Positions 41,489 through 53,578 of a stretch of DNA of 64,000 bases are shown piece by piece (the stretch's first letter is position 1; each line of letters begins with the position of its first letter). Below the pieces are notes generated by a model. That model was not told the origin of the DNA, searched no databases, and saw only the letters and a program-made list of their open reading frames with translations. Origin of the DNA: Selaginella moellendorffii (lineage: Eukaryota > Streptophyta > Lycopodiopsida > Selaginellales > Selaginellaceae); assembly GCF_000143415.4 (NCBI RefSeq), contig NW_003314317.1, positions 1,164,164 to 1,228,163 on the forward strand. Direction: 5' to 3'. A program made the position numbers and the translations under genes.

Positions 41489-41986
41489 ATGGCCGATCCG
41501 CAATCTCCTCCTTTGACTCTAGAGTAGCAGTTGGTTCAATTGCTTGATGCTATGCACTTGCAATTGAACAACCAAACTCAATTGATGGCGGTGTTCACGG
41601 CACATGGTACAACTCCTCCTGCTTTTAGTGCCAATCCTCGCGTTCGGCCGGAGTTCTTTCATGGGAATCCTGGGGATGATGTGTACCATTGGTTCGATCA
41701 CTTCACGGTGATTGCCACATATCATTCTTAGGATGATGCTCGACGTTTGCGTGAGTTCCCCACATGTCTCCAAGGGACGGCATTGCAGTGGTACAATGGA
41801 TTGAGCGCAGCTACTTGTGGCGATTGGAGTGTTCTTCCGGACGTTTTCAAACGCGCCTTCGGACACGCCGACGATTGTGATGATGCCTTCCAACAATTGC
41901 ATCGTCTTCGCCAAGGGCCATCTGAGTCGGTGATGCAATTTGGCGTTCGTTTCCGAAGTCTTTTGCTTCGTGCGGAGCCAAATATG
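41489..41986 (+). pseudogene. Gypsy gag, 5' part, with two in-frame stops and split by an insertion
   Basis: The frame begins MADPQSPPLTLE and then meets TAG at 41525; a second TAG lies at 41729-41731. Between and after the stops the frame is gag-like (RPEFFHGNPGDDVYHWFDHF; LQGTALQWYNGL; FGVRFRSLLL), resembling retrotransposon capsid domains. It is cut at 41986 by the nested element and resumes, in frame, at 49661 with SERIKLGMLW. The leader before it (41256-41488) holds three copies of a TTTAGATCTAGCTTTT unit. Confidence 0.88.
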
Positions 41987-42588
41987 TGTGAGACACAAAA
42001 TCCCTAGGCCCCAAAGTGGAGCTGGAAGGGCGCCACATGGTAGTGGCCGAAGCGAGAGCCAAACGAGCGTAACACGTTTGGACCAAAAGCTCCGACTTGA
42101 AAAGTCAAGAGTGGGAGTGGAACTCCCAACGAAGTGCTCGAGGAACGAGCACGAAGCGAGCAAAAGGCGAGGCTCCAAAAAGGGACCCAAAAGGGCCAAC
42201 ACATGACACGTGGGAGTCCGAGATGGACCCGAGTTGGAGTCCGAAGTGGAGTCCGAGATGGACCAGAGTTGGAGTCCGAAGTGGAGTCCGAGATGGACCC
42301 GAGTTGGAGTCCGAGATGGAGTCCGAGATGGAGTCCGAGGTGGACCTGAGATGGACCCGAAATGGAGTCCGAGATGGAGTCCGAGATGGACCCGAGATGG
42401 AGTCCGAGATGGAGTCCGAGGTGGACCCGAGATGGACCCGAAATGGAGTCCGAGATGGAGTCCGAGATGGACCCGAGATGGAGTCCGAGATGGAGTCCGA
42501 GATGGACCCGAGATGGACCCGAGATGGAGTCCGAGATGGAGTCCGAGATGGAGTCCGAGATGGAGTCCGAAGTCAAGACCGAGACCGG

Positions 42589-42620
<32 letters not shown>

Positions 42621-43729
42621 TCGGGACCGAGACCGAGACCGAGGCCGAGGCCGAGACCGAGCCCGAGCCCGAGTCCGAGTCCGAGTCCGAGTCCGAGTCC
42701 GAGTCCGAGTCCAAGTCCGAGTCCGGAGCCTGAGAGGGTGAAAGCCCAAAGCGTTCGTCTCCCAGACCCTGGGGGGTTTGGTGAGCTCCAAAAGTATAGT
42801 AGGGGGAGGACTGCAGTGGAGCCAGTTTAGCCAGGAAAGGCCAGTTTGGCCCAGGAAGGCTGGACCCAGTGTTGGGTGATGAGCTGCCCACTGGGAAGTC
42901 CAAGACTAGAGTGAACACGGACCGACAAGCGGGGTAGTTTGGTGAAGTGTTCAAGAGCCGGCTCTAGTTCCCCCGGGAGATCGACTGGCCGATGCTCCCA
43001 GTCCAAGTGTGGGTGGCACTACCTACTTGGATACCAGGCGTGGCTCAACGGAACCTCGCTCTAAGCCCATGGCTAGAGCACCTAAAGGCGATAGGTGGGG
43101 AGAGTACCCAGGTGGCTCGCGTAAGGCCACGGTGTTCCGAAATGTTGTCCCAAAGGCCCAGACTGTGGAAAGGAAGAGGAGCAGTCCTCTGGAGAAGTGA
43201 CCAAGGACACAGTCGTGTGGTGAAGAAGTCCCAGAGGACCGTGAGACTTAGTGGTCGGGCCTGTGGGCCTCGATCCAGTGGCAGTGTTGGCAAACACGGC
43301 CAAGGGCAGAAAGGGACTTAGTGGGGACTGATAGAGGGATATTGGGGAAGGCTATTCCCCTTGTTAGTGGGCATCCTAAGGATGCTAAGGAGTGGATCTG
43401 AGATGACCACTCACGGATGGTTTGCCTAGTCTTGGAGAGCCAAGACTGTGATGCAAGTGGTATTGGACTACCAGTGTGGCAAAGGTGATTGGGCATGGCC
43501 TTAGCGTAACGGGCTGCCATGTCGGTGGTACCTTTGAGTGTCGGTCATGGGATCGGACACGTGGAGCACTTGGACCAAGTGTAAATGTTGAGTGGCATGG
43601 ATGCCATTCTCGGGGCTAGCAAGTCCCAAGTCCTGGATTGGACTGATGGAGGTTGTGAATGAGACTCCTCCAAGTGGTCGGAGGTGTGGTTAAGTGACTA
43701 AAGTAGAACGGAAAATTTAGTCGCTTACA
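41987..43729. repeat. 5' LTR of the nested element, 1743 bp
   Basis: Matches the 3' LTR except for rare substitutions (for example GGAGCTGG versus GGAGATGG near 42020) and a shorter internal array. The array at about 42217-42725 creates long, meaningless open frames on both strands. Confidence 0.95.
42217..42725. repeat. GAGTCCGAGATGGA / GAGACC hexamer-based tandem array in the LTR
   Basis: The first half (42217-42570) alternates units such as GAGTCCGAGATG and GACCCGAGATG; the second half (42570-42725) is pure six-base units GAGACC then GAGTCC. Because the period is a multiple of three, several frames stay open for over 200 codons and give low-complexity peptides. Confidence 0.95.
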
Positions 43730-46700
43730 ATTTGGTATCGGAGCTGTTCCTTAGTCCGACTTTTATTGGTGCTCAAGTATATCACCACTAGTGTTGGCAT
43801 CGGAAGGTCCGAGGAGTGGGCCTATCCTTGAGGAGTAGCAAGTCGGGAAGACATGGCTCTCCATTACAGTTCATGTGTGAACTTGTAGACGAGGTGGTGG
43901 ATAGAAAAGGGCCAATAATGGAACGACTTTGGGATCTTGGGAACAGTATATGGTTTTCCTCAAAGAGTTGAGGATGTGATCCAGATGAGCGTTTGACTTA
44001 GCAAACTGGCTAATGTAGTTGTGGTAAACAACTACAGTTGGGATCACGGGAAAGATAAAGACTCCAAAGCAATAAAGGAGTCACAAGATTTTCCTCATAT
44101 AGTTGAGGTTGGTGCTCATGAATGTGAGACCAGAAGTAATGACCGTGGGAGGTCAAATACAGAAGAGGACTCAAGTCCTTGAAAAGGTAGCCGGGGCTAC
44201 CTCTAATAAATGCTGGAACAACCCAAGGAGTTGGGGGTGTATTAAGTGGATGAGTTGGTGTTCTCATCACATGGACAAGTAGTCCTAAGGGGCAAAGGTT
44301 GCCCCCAAAGAACAAAATCAGGTGTCGGAGTAACACTTGTGAAAATAGTCCTTTTGAGTAGGACAGGAATGCAAGAAGTGTATTCCAGTGAGCTAGTGCC
44401 TCACAAGTAGGACCTTACGGGTCTGTGGATTAACCAAGTCCAAAACTGCTGGATGACTCAAGTAGAGTCAACGGATGGTCCTAAAAGGACTGATGGAAGC
44501 ATTTTGACTGAGGTGTGTTGTACCCCACGAAGGATGGGGGGGGATCATAGGATCCAAGGATGAGAACAGAGGCTATCTCATTAATGGCAAAATGTGCCAT
44601 GATAAAGTTATGGGAAAGGTGTTCCCAGAAGAAAACAACTTTGACACAAAGTTGTGTGTGACCTCTATGGTGCAGTGCTAACAGGTGGTTGGCATGAGAA
44701 AGAGCGGTGTTGGTCTTGGCAAAGACTTAGACACAAAGGGGAAGTGTCATAGAGGTAGGCTCGTGGAGCCGATGGTGTGGAGACACCAAATGTGCCAAGG
44801 TGTGATACCTTGAGGCTATGTTGGTGGGTTCATGAGAACCCCTTGCCAAAGGAATCTCAATGGAAATGGGAATGGCATAGCCTAAGCTGCAGAGCATGCA
44901 GTTGAAGTGTGGTGACCCAGATAATGATGGAGGTGTGGAAGCACCAAGCAATGAGTTGTAGGACTTGACAACTATGAGGCAACTAAGCAAGAGGTGCAGA
45001 ATAACTGGTTAAACGGGTAGAAGGTAGCTACCCAAGACTTCTTAATAGCATAGGGAAGTTGGATATACCCTTACGGGGGATAAGTTACTTGTGTTGCGAT
45101 ATAGTAAGTCAATGTCATAAAAGGAAATACTCATTGTCAAGAAAGCCATCATTGGGACACCCGAACACTCTAGAACACCAGAAGGTGGTGTTTGATGTCG
45201 CGAGGGCAATGGATAAAGCCCAAGGGACTCAGTCCCTAGCGAATGATGGATAGAAGGTGCTATCCAAATGTCCAAGGTTGCGGAGACAGGAGAGGACTGT
45301 CTACCTGAGTTGGACAAAGCCAAAAATGGAATTTTGGCAAGGCTAGTGATGGGCATGTAAAGGCCCATAAGTAACAATGTAATCCCAGTGTGTGGGATTA
45401 TAAGGTGAGCATACCCGGATTGAGGAACCACTCCCTAGGCTATTGGGTAGGTTCATCCCTAAGAATACTTGCTAAAACATTATAGAAAGTGCAAAGCTAT
45501 CCTCCTGGTCTGGAGGAGAATGACCAAAGGAAAGGTGTGAAGCCAAAAAGCAAGAAGTAAGGGGATAGAACCGAACCGTAGGAATCAAAGGGCATAACTA
45601 AGGTTGGTTATGCCAGCTGGGAGTGGAGAATCAAGTGGGGGCTCGAGGGTGTTGCCGCTAGCAACCGTGATGCCATGGAGAGTCTAAAATATGGAATTGT
45701 CCATGTTAGACTATGTGGCATTTGGAAGGCTTGCAAAAAGGGAGGCTTTAGCAAGCTAAGGGACAGAGTTCCTTCAAGGTTCCCAAAGATGATTCTAGGT
45801 AGCGTAGTACCTAAAAAGGCCAAGCGTAAATGGTTCAAGGAACGCGCGAAATCAGAGTGGCGCAGCAGAAGCGTGGTCTTGAAGCTTGCCATGAGGCAAG
45901 GCTATCAAGGTTAGGGAAGAAGTTCCTGAGTGTTCAAAGAGAGGGCTTTGAACGAAAGTCGGTGATCAAGGGCTTTCACGCTTGTGCAGGAACCATGTTA
46001 CAGTGGTCGAAGGACTTGCCAAAGCGAGATTGGCGAGTCAGGGGAACAAATACCCTAGTTGAAGGTGATAACTTCAAAAAGGGTGGGCCATGGGGCCAAG
46101 CATGGAGGAGTCCATGCATGATCACAGGCCTGTCAAGTGAGAGGACTTGGCAGTGGGGAGGAACTAGGTTCCTAAGTTGTGATCTATAGCGCGCTTTAAA
46201 AATGAGTTGGTGCACCGGCGTGGGGAGTCACGCCAGGCATCTTGTGTGATGCCGTCCGTAGATGCATATACGGAGGTTGGGTTCGAGTCCCGACCCTCTA
46301 GTGCTTGGGTTCGAGTCCCAAATCACTAGGGCGTGGTGATGGTTTGGAATATGAGGACACTTATATTTCGGTGGTCATGGACTCTCAGTGGGGAGACTGG
46401 TTTGGGCACACCGCCAAGCGAGGGATGCCTCGGAGTCGTGATGCACGGTTAGATTGCTTAGTGTGAAAGCTTAGCATATCTAACTTGAACGCTTTGGTGC
46501 AAGTGGCACCAAGGTCGTGGTGAGTGAGATGGGGACACCTAATCTCAGTTGCTATGAACCCTTGGCCGTAAGGGCTGGCTTGGGTGCACCGCCAAGTGTG
46601 GGGGATGCCCCCGGGGTTATAGTCAACAACTTGGAGGTCTAGAAGACCAAGTACCTCTTGGCAACTCTGTTAAGGTGCCAAGGTGAGATCACTAGGTGAT

Positions 46701-47830
46701 CTTATGGCCAGATAAGGACAAGGTCCTTGGTTGGTTAAGGAATGAAGTTCCTGGTTCAAAATGTTGAAATTGAACTGTTTAAGGTGGTGTGGCTTGGTCG
46801 TGATGACCAAGTGGGAAGAGCACCTAAGGGAAATAAACTATGTCCGTGCGATGGCATAGTGAGTCCGAGGAAAGTAGTCTCTATAAAAGACCCATGGGAG
46901 GGTCACGAAGTTGGGCCGTGGATAGAGCCCATAGCAGAAGATGCTAAAGAGACGTACTAGGGGTGAACATCCTCCGGACTTGGTAAAGAAGAGTCTTTGC
47001 TATGGAACCGAAACAATACCTCAAGGAGGGAGGTAGAGATTCGATGTTGCTTGGTGCAACAATCAACGGATAAGAGCAAAAGATGAGTGGCCAAGATAGG
47101 GCCGTGGAATCCCTTGGAAGGAATCCAAGTGACAAAGTTAGGCGAGGAACACTAATGTGTTGGACGCTAACAAGTTGCGGGAAAGGAAGTGTGTTTCCAA
47201 GGAGGGATTCCGAAATGCTCCGATTTGGCGAAAGTGGAAGCTCCAAGGGAGGGAGCGGTAAGGTAGCCAAATGATAGGGCCATGAACAGCCCTAGCACAA
47301 AGTATGATAACTGGAACTTTGGCACGAAATAGAAGAGAGGATGATGGTGCCCTCAAGTAGAGAACTTCCTAGGATGGGAAGTGGAGTTGCACAAAAGGTG
47401 CAAGGCAAGGTGTCGGAGACACCTAGGAAATTGACTCCAAGAAGTCAAAATTCAAAGTTCCAAAGTGCAAAGGTTATATCGATGGAAATTGAGACTACTC
47501 GAGAAGGAGTAGTGGGATTGACTTAGAGAAGGGTCTCTAAGAGGTTTAGCGAGAACTAAACCAATAAAAGGAGAGAACCACTATATGTGGTCCAATCAGT
47601 CTCTAAGTTGGAGAGACTACCCTCTTTAGAGGATATGCAAAAGGCATGGTGAGCCTTCAATGTCCAACCATTGACGAATATGGAGAAGGCATGGTGAGCC
47701 TTCAATGTCAAACCATTGACAAATATTGGCTAGGTGCCAAGGATGGAAATGGTAACACACGCGAGTGTTACTTTACAAAATGGTTTACCGTTCGATGAGG
47801 ACATCGAACTTCGTCTATGGGTGGTGGAGT
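43730..47830. other. Non-coding internal domain of the nested element
   Basis: Purine-rich on the plus strand, with many short frames and none resembling gag, protease, RT or integrase. A tRNA-like segment lies at 46200-46330, and a 47-bp direct repeat (GGCATGGTGAGCCTTCAATG...) at about 47643-47730. A GGGTGGTGGAG tract before the 3' LTR may be the polypurine primer. Confidence 0.75.
46206..46332 (+). other. tRNA-like / pol III box-like segment
   Basis: Contains TTGGTGCACCGGCG (resembling an A box), three consecutive hairpins (GGCGTG/CACGCC; GGCATC/GATGCC; CCGTA/TACGG) and GGGTTCGAGTCCC (an exact B-box core) inside a T-arm-like stem GTTGGG/CCCGAC. A second GGGTTCGAGTCCC follows 30 bp on. No acceptor stem is found, so it is not a working tRNA gene. 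It resembles a tRNA with a long variable arm or a tRNA-derived SINE head. Confidence 0.45.
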
Positions 47831-48514
47831 TGTGAGACACAAAATCCCTAGGCCCCAAAGTGGAGATGGAAGGGCGCCACATGGTAGTGGCCGAAGCGAG
47901 AGCCAAACGAGCGTAACACGTTTGGACCAAAAGCTCCGACTTGAAAAGTCAAGAGTGGGAGTGGAACTCCCAACGAAGTGCTCGAGGAACGAGCACGAAG
48001 CGAGCAAAAGGCGAGGCTCCAAAAAGGGACCCAAAAGGGCCAACACATGACACGTGGGAGTCCGAGATGGACCCGAGTTGGAGTCCGAAGTGGAGTCCGA
48101 GATGGACCCGAGTTGGAGTCCGAAGTGGAGTCCGAGATGGACCCGAGTTGGAGTCCGAAGTGGAGTCCGAGATGGACCAGAGTTGGAGTCCGAAGTGGAG
48201 TCCGAGATGGACCCGAGTTGGAGTCCGAGATGGAGTCCAAGATGGAGTCCGAGGTGGACCCGAGATGGACCCGAAATGGAGTCCGAGATGGAGTCCGAGA
48301 TGGACCCGAGATGGAGTCCGAGATGGAGTCCGAGGTGGACCCGAGATGGACCCGAAATGGAGTCCGAGATGGAGTCCGAGATGGACCCGAGATGGAGTCC
48401 GAGATGGAGTCCGAGATGGAGTCCGAGATGGACCCGAGATGGACCCGAGATGGAGTCCGAGATGGAGTCCGAGATGGAGTCCGAGATGGAGTCCGAAGTC
48501 AAGACCGAGACCGG

Positions 48515-48546
<32 letters not shown>

Positions 48547-49655
48547 TCGGGACCGAGACCGAGACCGAGGCCGAGGCCGAGACCGAGCCCGAGCCCGAGT
48601 CCGAGTCCGAGTCCGAGTCCGAGTCCGAGTCCGAGTCCAAGTCCGAGTCCGGAGCCTGAGAGGGTGAAAGCCCAAAGCGTTCGTCTCCCAGACCCTGGGG
48701 GGTTTGGTGAGCTCCAAAAGTATAGTAGGGGGAGGACTGCAGTGGAGCCAGTTTAGCCAGGAAAGGCCAGTTTGGCCCAGGAAGGCTGGACCCAGTGTTG
48801 GGTGATGAGCTGCCCACTGGGAAGTCCAAGACTAGAGTGAACACGGACCGACAAGCGGGGTAGTTTGGTGAAGTGTTCAAGAGCCGGCTCTAGTTCCCCC
48901 GGGAGATCGACTGGCCGATGCTCCCAGTCCAAGTGTGGGTGGCACTACCTACTTGGATACCAGGCGTGGCTCAACGGAACCTCGCTCTAAGCCCATGGCT
49001 AGAGCACCTAAAGGCGATAGGTGGGGAGAGTACCCAGGTGGCTCGCGTAAGGCCACGGTGTTCCGAAATGTTGTCCCAAAGGCCCAGACTGTGGAAAGGA
49101 AGAGGAGCAGTCCTCTGGAGAAGTGACCAAGGACACAGTCGTGTGGTGAAGAAGTCCCAGAGGACCGTGAGACTTAGTGGTCGGGCCTGTGGGCCTCGAT
49201 CCAGTGGCAGTGTTGGCAAACACGGCCAAGGGCAGAAAGGGACTTAGTGGGGACTGATAGAGGGATATTGGGGAAGGCTATTCCCCTTGTTAGTGGGCAT
49301 CCTAAGGATGCTAAGGAGTGGATCTGAGATGACCACTCACGGATGGTTTGCCTAGTCTTGGAGAGCCAAGACTGTGATGCAAGTGGTATTGGACTACCAG
49401 TGTGGCAAAGGTGATTGGGCATGGCCTTAGCGTAACGGGCTGCCATGTCGGTGGTACCTTTGAGTGTCGGTCATGGGATCGGACACGTGGAGCACTTGGA
49501 CCAAGTGTAAATGTTGAGTGGCATGGATGCCATTCTCGGGGCTAGCAAGTCCCAAGTCCTGGATTGGACTGATGGAGGTTGTGAATGAGACTCCTCCAAG
49601 TGGTCGGAGGTGTGGTTAAGTGACTAAAGTAGAACGGAAAATTTAGTCGCTTACA
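47831..49655. repeat. 3' LTR of the nested element, 1825 bp
   Basis: Same ends as the 5' LTR. The tandem array here (about 48061-48651) is longer by about 80 bp because of extra GAGTTGGAGTCCGAAGTGGA-type units, which accounts for the length difference between LTRs. Confidence 0.95.
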
Positions 49656-49660
49656 ATATG

Positions 49661-50095
49661 TCGGAGCGGATCAAGCTAGGAATGCTGTGGCCAGCACTTC
49701 GTCAAGATCTTGTCGGACTTGTGCATGCACTTGCTCCTGCCACTCTTGACGATGCTCTTCGCTTGGCACAACGTTATGAGATGTCGCCTCTTCCACTTCT
49801 TGTTACACGTCCTTCAGCTCCACTTCCTATGAGTGATGGTCTTGTTCCCATGGAGGTTCATGCTGCTGCTACTCGAGTCCAAGGACAAGGGCGAGGACGT
49901 GGTCGTGGCTGTGACGTTCGTTGCTGGGCGTGTGATGAAGTTGGTCATACTTATCAGCGTTGTCGGCGCTTTCCGGATTGGCGACCTCCATTTCCTGGGT
50001 GGAGACCTTGGCGTCAGCAACGTCCCGTTGGTGCTGCTGCGGTGGAAGGTTTGGATACCGAGGTGCATTCGGGAAACGAGGAGTCGCGCGAGTAA
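49661..50095 (+). pseudogene. Gypsy gag, 3' part with zinc knuckle
   Basis: Continues the gag frame after the nested insertion. It contains a basic GRGRGRG stretch and a CCHC zinc knuckle (CWACDEVGHTYQRC), the nucleic-acid-binding part of the capsid precursor. The frame ends at TAA 50093-50095 and overlaps the protease frame, which lies one base back, so a -1 frameshift would be needed to make Gag-Pol. It belongs to the broken gag because of the upstream stops and insertion. Confidence 0.88.
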
Positions 50096-53000
50096 TGGAG
50101 GGACCTTGCGCGAATAAGTTAGTGACCCCTCCATCTTTCTTTCGGGAGTATCATCAAGGGGTTCACTCGGCACCGGTTCATCCAGTGTTTACTTTCCAAG
50201 CTCGTTTTTATAACAAGAGGTCTCCTATTCTTCTCTCCGTGTTGGTTGATACAGGTTCGAGTTTATCTTCTATTGCTCGACCTGTTGCCACATGTTGTCG
50301 TCTACACTTGCGTCGTGCGGCGGATCCAGTTTTCATTCTTTATGGCAACGGCCGTACACATGCATGTGCACGAGATGAGGCGGACCTGGTTGTGCGTATG
50401 GGCGATCTCGAGCTTGAGTTGCAGTCGTTGCGGGTGGTGCCGAGTCAAGCTTTTGACCTCATTCTTGGTATGGATTGGTTGCAGCACAATCATGCCAAGT
50501 GTGACTTTGAGGCTTCTCCCCCTTGTCTCATACTTCCTTATGTTTCATCCATTCCTCTCACTTCCGTACCTCTTCGTCCCTCTACTTCTACCTCTGCTTC
50601 CATTACTTTTATTCCCCCACTATTTCCTCTTGTGTTTCCATCTTGTTCTGCTCTTCCCTTTTCCGATCCCTCCGATGATCTTTGTGTTGCAGCTGTTGAC
50701 CAGCTCATATAGGAGTATTCTGATCTCTTTGAATTTGACCTATCGTCTGGGGCCAAGATTGCCACACGTCATCCCATTCCAACCGGGGATGCTCGTCCAA
50801 TCAAGGTTCCTGTTCGTCATCGGTCACCCAAGGAGATCAAGATTTTACGTGCAAACGTCAAGGAGATGTTGGAGAAGGGTGTTATTCGGAAGTCGCGGAG
50901 TCCTTGGGCATGTGAACCTCATCTTGTGACGAAGCCTGATGGGAGTATTCGTTTCTGCATCGACTATCGTCCGTTAAATGAAGTGACGATCCCGGACGTG
51001 TACCCTCTTCCTCACACTGCTGATCTCTTGGATCGTCTGGGGCGAAGTCGTTGGTTCACCAAGTTAGATCTTGCTTCTGGGTATTGGCAAGTACCGATGG
51101 CTGAAGAAGATATTCCTAAGACTGCTTTTCGTACACCATTTGGTTTGTACGAGTTTTTGGTGATGCCGTTTGGTTTGAACAATGCTCCAGCAACTTTTCA
51201 GCGGATGATGGACGAGGTTCTTTACGATATGCCGGAGGTGACGGCTGACTTCATTGATGATGTTTTGATCCACTCGGAGGGGACGTGGGAGGAGCATGTT
51301 CGTGATGTTTGTAAAGTGTTGGATCGGCTACGCGACGTTGGTTTAAAGCTGAAGCGGTCGAAGTGCGTGTTTGGGTCCAAGGACACAACTTATCTTGGGT
51401 ACCGTATTTCTCGTGAGGGTTTGCAAGTTGATCCTGACAAACTTGTGGCTGTTCTAAAGTTCCCTACTCCAAAGTGTGTGAATGATGTGCAGCGCTTTTT
51501 GGGTAAGGTGCAGTATCTCGGTCGTTTTGTGGATCATCTTTCCGATCGCACTACACCATTGCGAGCGTTGCTGAAGTCATCAACGTCATTTTTCATCTGG
51601 TCTCCCGATTGTGAGCGGGCGTTCGTGAATCTCAAAGAGCTATTGACGACTCCTCCGGTTTTGGCATATCCTGACTACACTCGACCTTTTATTTTGCGCG
51701 TGGATGCTTCTGACATTGGTCTTGGAGGTGTGTTGATGCAAGAGAGCTCGAGTGTGCCTGGTCAGCGCCATCCCATTGCATACATCAGCTGTACATTACA
51801 ACCAGCGGAGATGAACTACTCCACGACGGAGAAGGAGTGTTTAGCAGCAGTCTGGGGTTTCGAGAAACTTCATGCATATCTACATGGTTCTCGGACGTTA
51901 CTTGAAGGTGACCATGCTGCTGTTACTTCATTATTGAAGCGGAAGAACCTAGTTGGTCGTATGGCTCGATGGGCTTTGAAGCTTCAGATATATGATTTCG
52001 ATGTTGTTCATCGCCCAGGGAGTTCTATGGCTGATGCTGATACCCTTTCTCGAGCTCCTCTTCCTTCTCCACTCACTTCTCATGTTTCTGACGAACCTGT
52101 TGTTCCAGCATCTGTGGATTTTCTAGATGAGGATTCTGTGCCGTCGGCGGTTGCTGTCCTTGACGTTCAGTGTCCACAGGGTGTAGAGCAAGATCTACCT
52201 TCTCTTGATGAGGTTCGCGAGGCTCAAAAGATTGAGCTGTGGATTCGAAGGCTTCGAGGTGGGTTTGAGAATCCTGCATCACTTGCTGATGACTTGCCTT
52301 TTCGGCATTTACATTCTCAATATCGCCTTAAAGATGGCCTTCTTTATTTTGTGGGGACGGATCTTGCTGATCATTTACGGCTGGTGGTGCCTTCGGTGTT
52401 TATTCTGCGGTTTCTCCATGCCTACCATGATTCTCCTATTCTAGGTGGGCATATGGGACACCGTCGTGTCACTGAGAAGCTGCGCAGATCTTTCTATTGG
52501 CCAGAGATGCGACGTGATATTATCCGGTATGTGCGTAGCTGCGTTTGGTGCCAAGCTCGTAATACTCCCCCTTGTGCTGCGGAAGGACGGTTGGAGTCAA
52601 TTGCAGTTTCTCGTCCGTTTGAGTTGGTGGCGTTTGATCTTATGGGACCTTTTCCGCGATCGACTGCTGGCAATGAGTATATTATTATTGCTTCTGACTA
52701 CTTGACTCGTTGGGTGGAAGTTGGTGCTCTAACTGCTGTTGGATACTTCCTCCTCAATCGAGTGGTATTCCAGCATTCTTGTCCAGAGCGGATTCTTTCG
52801 GATAATGGTCTTGCATTTATGGCTGAGGTATTTCATGTTTTGACATCTCGGTTGGGGATACGCCACACTTTTACGAGTGCTTATCATCCACAATCAAACG
52901 GTCTGGTGGAACGGCTCGTTCGGACATTCAAAGGGATGATTGCGAAGTATGTGAACTTTCAACATTCAGATTGGGATGGTTATTTGCCGTCTCTTCGGTA

Positions 53001-53544
53001 TGCCTATGTCACAGGGGTGCAGAGTTCTGTTGGTGCTTCACCATATAAACTTCTATATGGTCATGATCCAATATTACCAACTGAGCTGGGTTTACCTTCG
53101 CGATTGCCACGAGCTCCTGATGCTAGGTCATGGGATCAATATTTGACAAGCATTCTTCCACTTGTCCGAGCAGAGTCTGCTGAACACTTAGGCCGCGTAC
53201 AAGTGGGACAACAACGGCGCTACAATTCCCATCATCGTCCACCTGCGGAGTACAAAGTGGATGATTTGGTGTTAGTCCATTTTCCCCATCTTACAGTACG
53301 TGGTTTATCTAAGGGGCTCCTTGTGCAGTGGAAAGGACCGTATCGGGTGTTGCGGCAAGTTGGACCACAAGTTTATGAGGTTCGGCATGACGTTCAGCAG
53401 GCTGATCCTCCGGAGATTGTGCATGTGCAGCGGTTAAAACACTTCATACAAAGGGATCAGGAGCAGTTAATACCGTCTACAGATCCACCAATGCCTCCTC
53501 CTGACGTTCCTCCAGATCCCGGCTCATATACAAGAGAACCCTGA
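49960..53544 (+). pseudogene. Gypsy pol: protease, reverse transcriptase, RNase H, integrase
   Basis: One frame with a single internal TAG at 50710-50712. The protease active site is VLVDTGSSLSS (about 50240). RT begins with LEKGVIRKSRSPWA; its catalytic motif is FIDDVLIH (about 51255). RNase H has LRVDASDIGLGG. Integrase has the H-H-C-C zinc domain (HAYHDSP, GHMGHRR, CVWCQAR), then D-D-E (FDLMGPF, SDNGLAF, NGLVERL), then a GPY/F-like module (LLVQWKGPYRVLRQ). No chromodomain is seen. Relative to the copy at 63 kb the integrase lacks five residues (15 bp) after VGAL. From 50713 onward the frame is intact, which is long for a dead element. Confidence 0.93.
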
Positions 53545-53578
53545 CGGCCTTCCATTATTCCGAGAGGAGGGGATGATA

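Larger units (their letters stand above)
41987..49655. mobile_element. Nested non-autonomous LTR retrotransposon (LARD-like), 7.7 kb
   Basis: LTRs at 41987-43729 and 47831-49655 start TGTGAGACAC and end TCGCTTACA. The 5-bp target duplication ATATG is perfect (41982-41986 and 49656-49660). A primer site TGGTATCGGAGC at 43733 matches the plant initiator-Met site except for one base. The internal 4.1 kb has no gag or pol frame, so it must use enzymes of another element. Outside a tandem array the two LTRs are nearly identical, which means a recent insertion into the older Gypsy element. Confidence 0.95.

Noticed and set aside
42004-42954. Open frames of 200-316 codons in the first LTR (both strands), with Ser/Glu/Asp/Arg-Pro repeats
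   Set aside because: They arise only because the array period is a multiple of three; every frame stays open and no domain is present. The LTR boundaries explain the sequence.
47768-48880. A 370-codon minus-strand frame in the second LTR
   Set aside because: Same array artefact, longer only because this array has more units.
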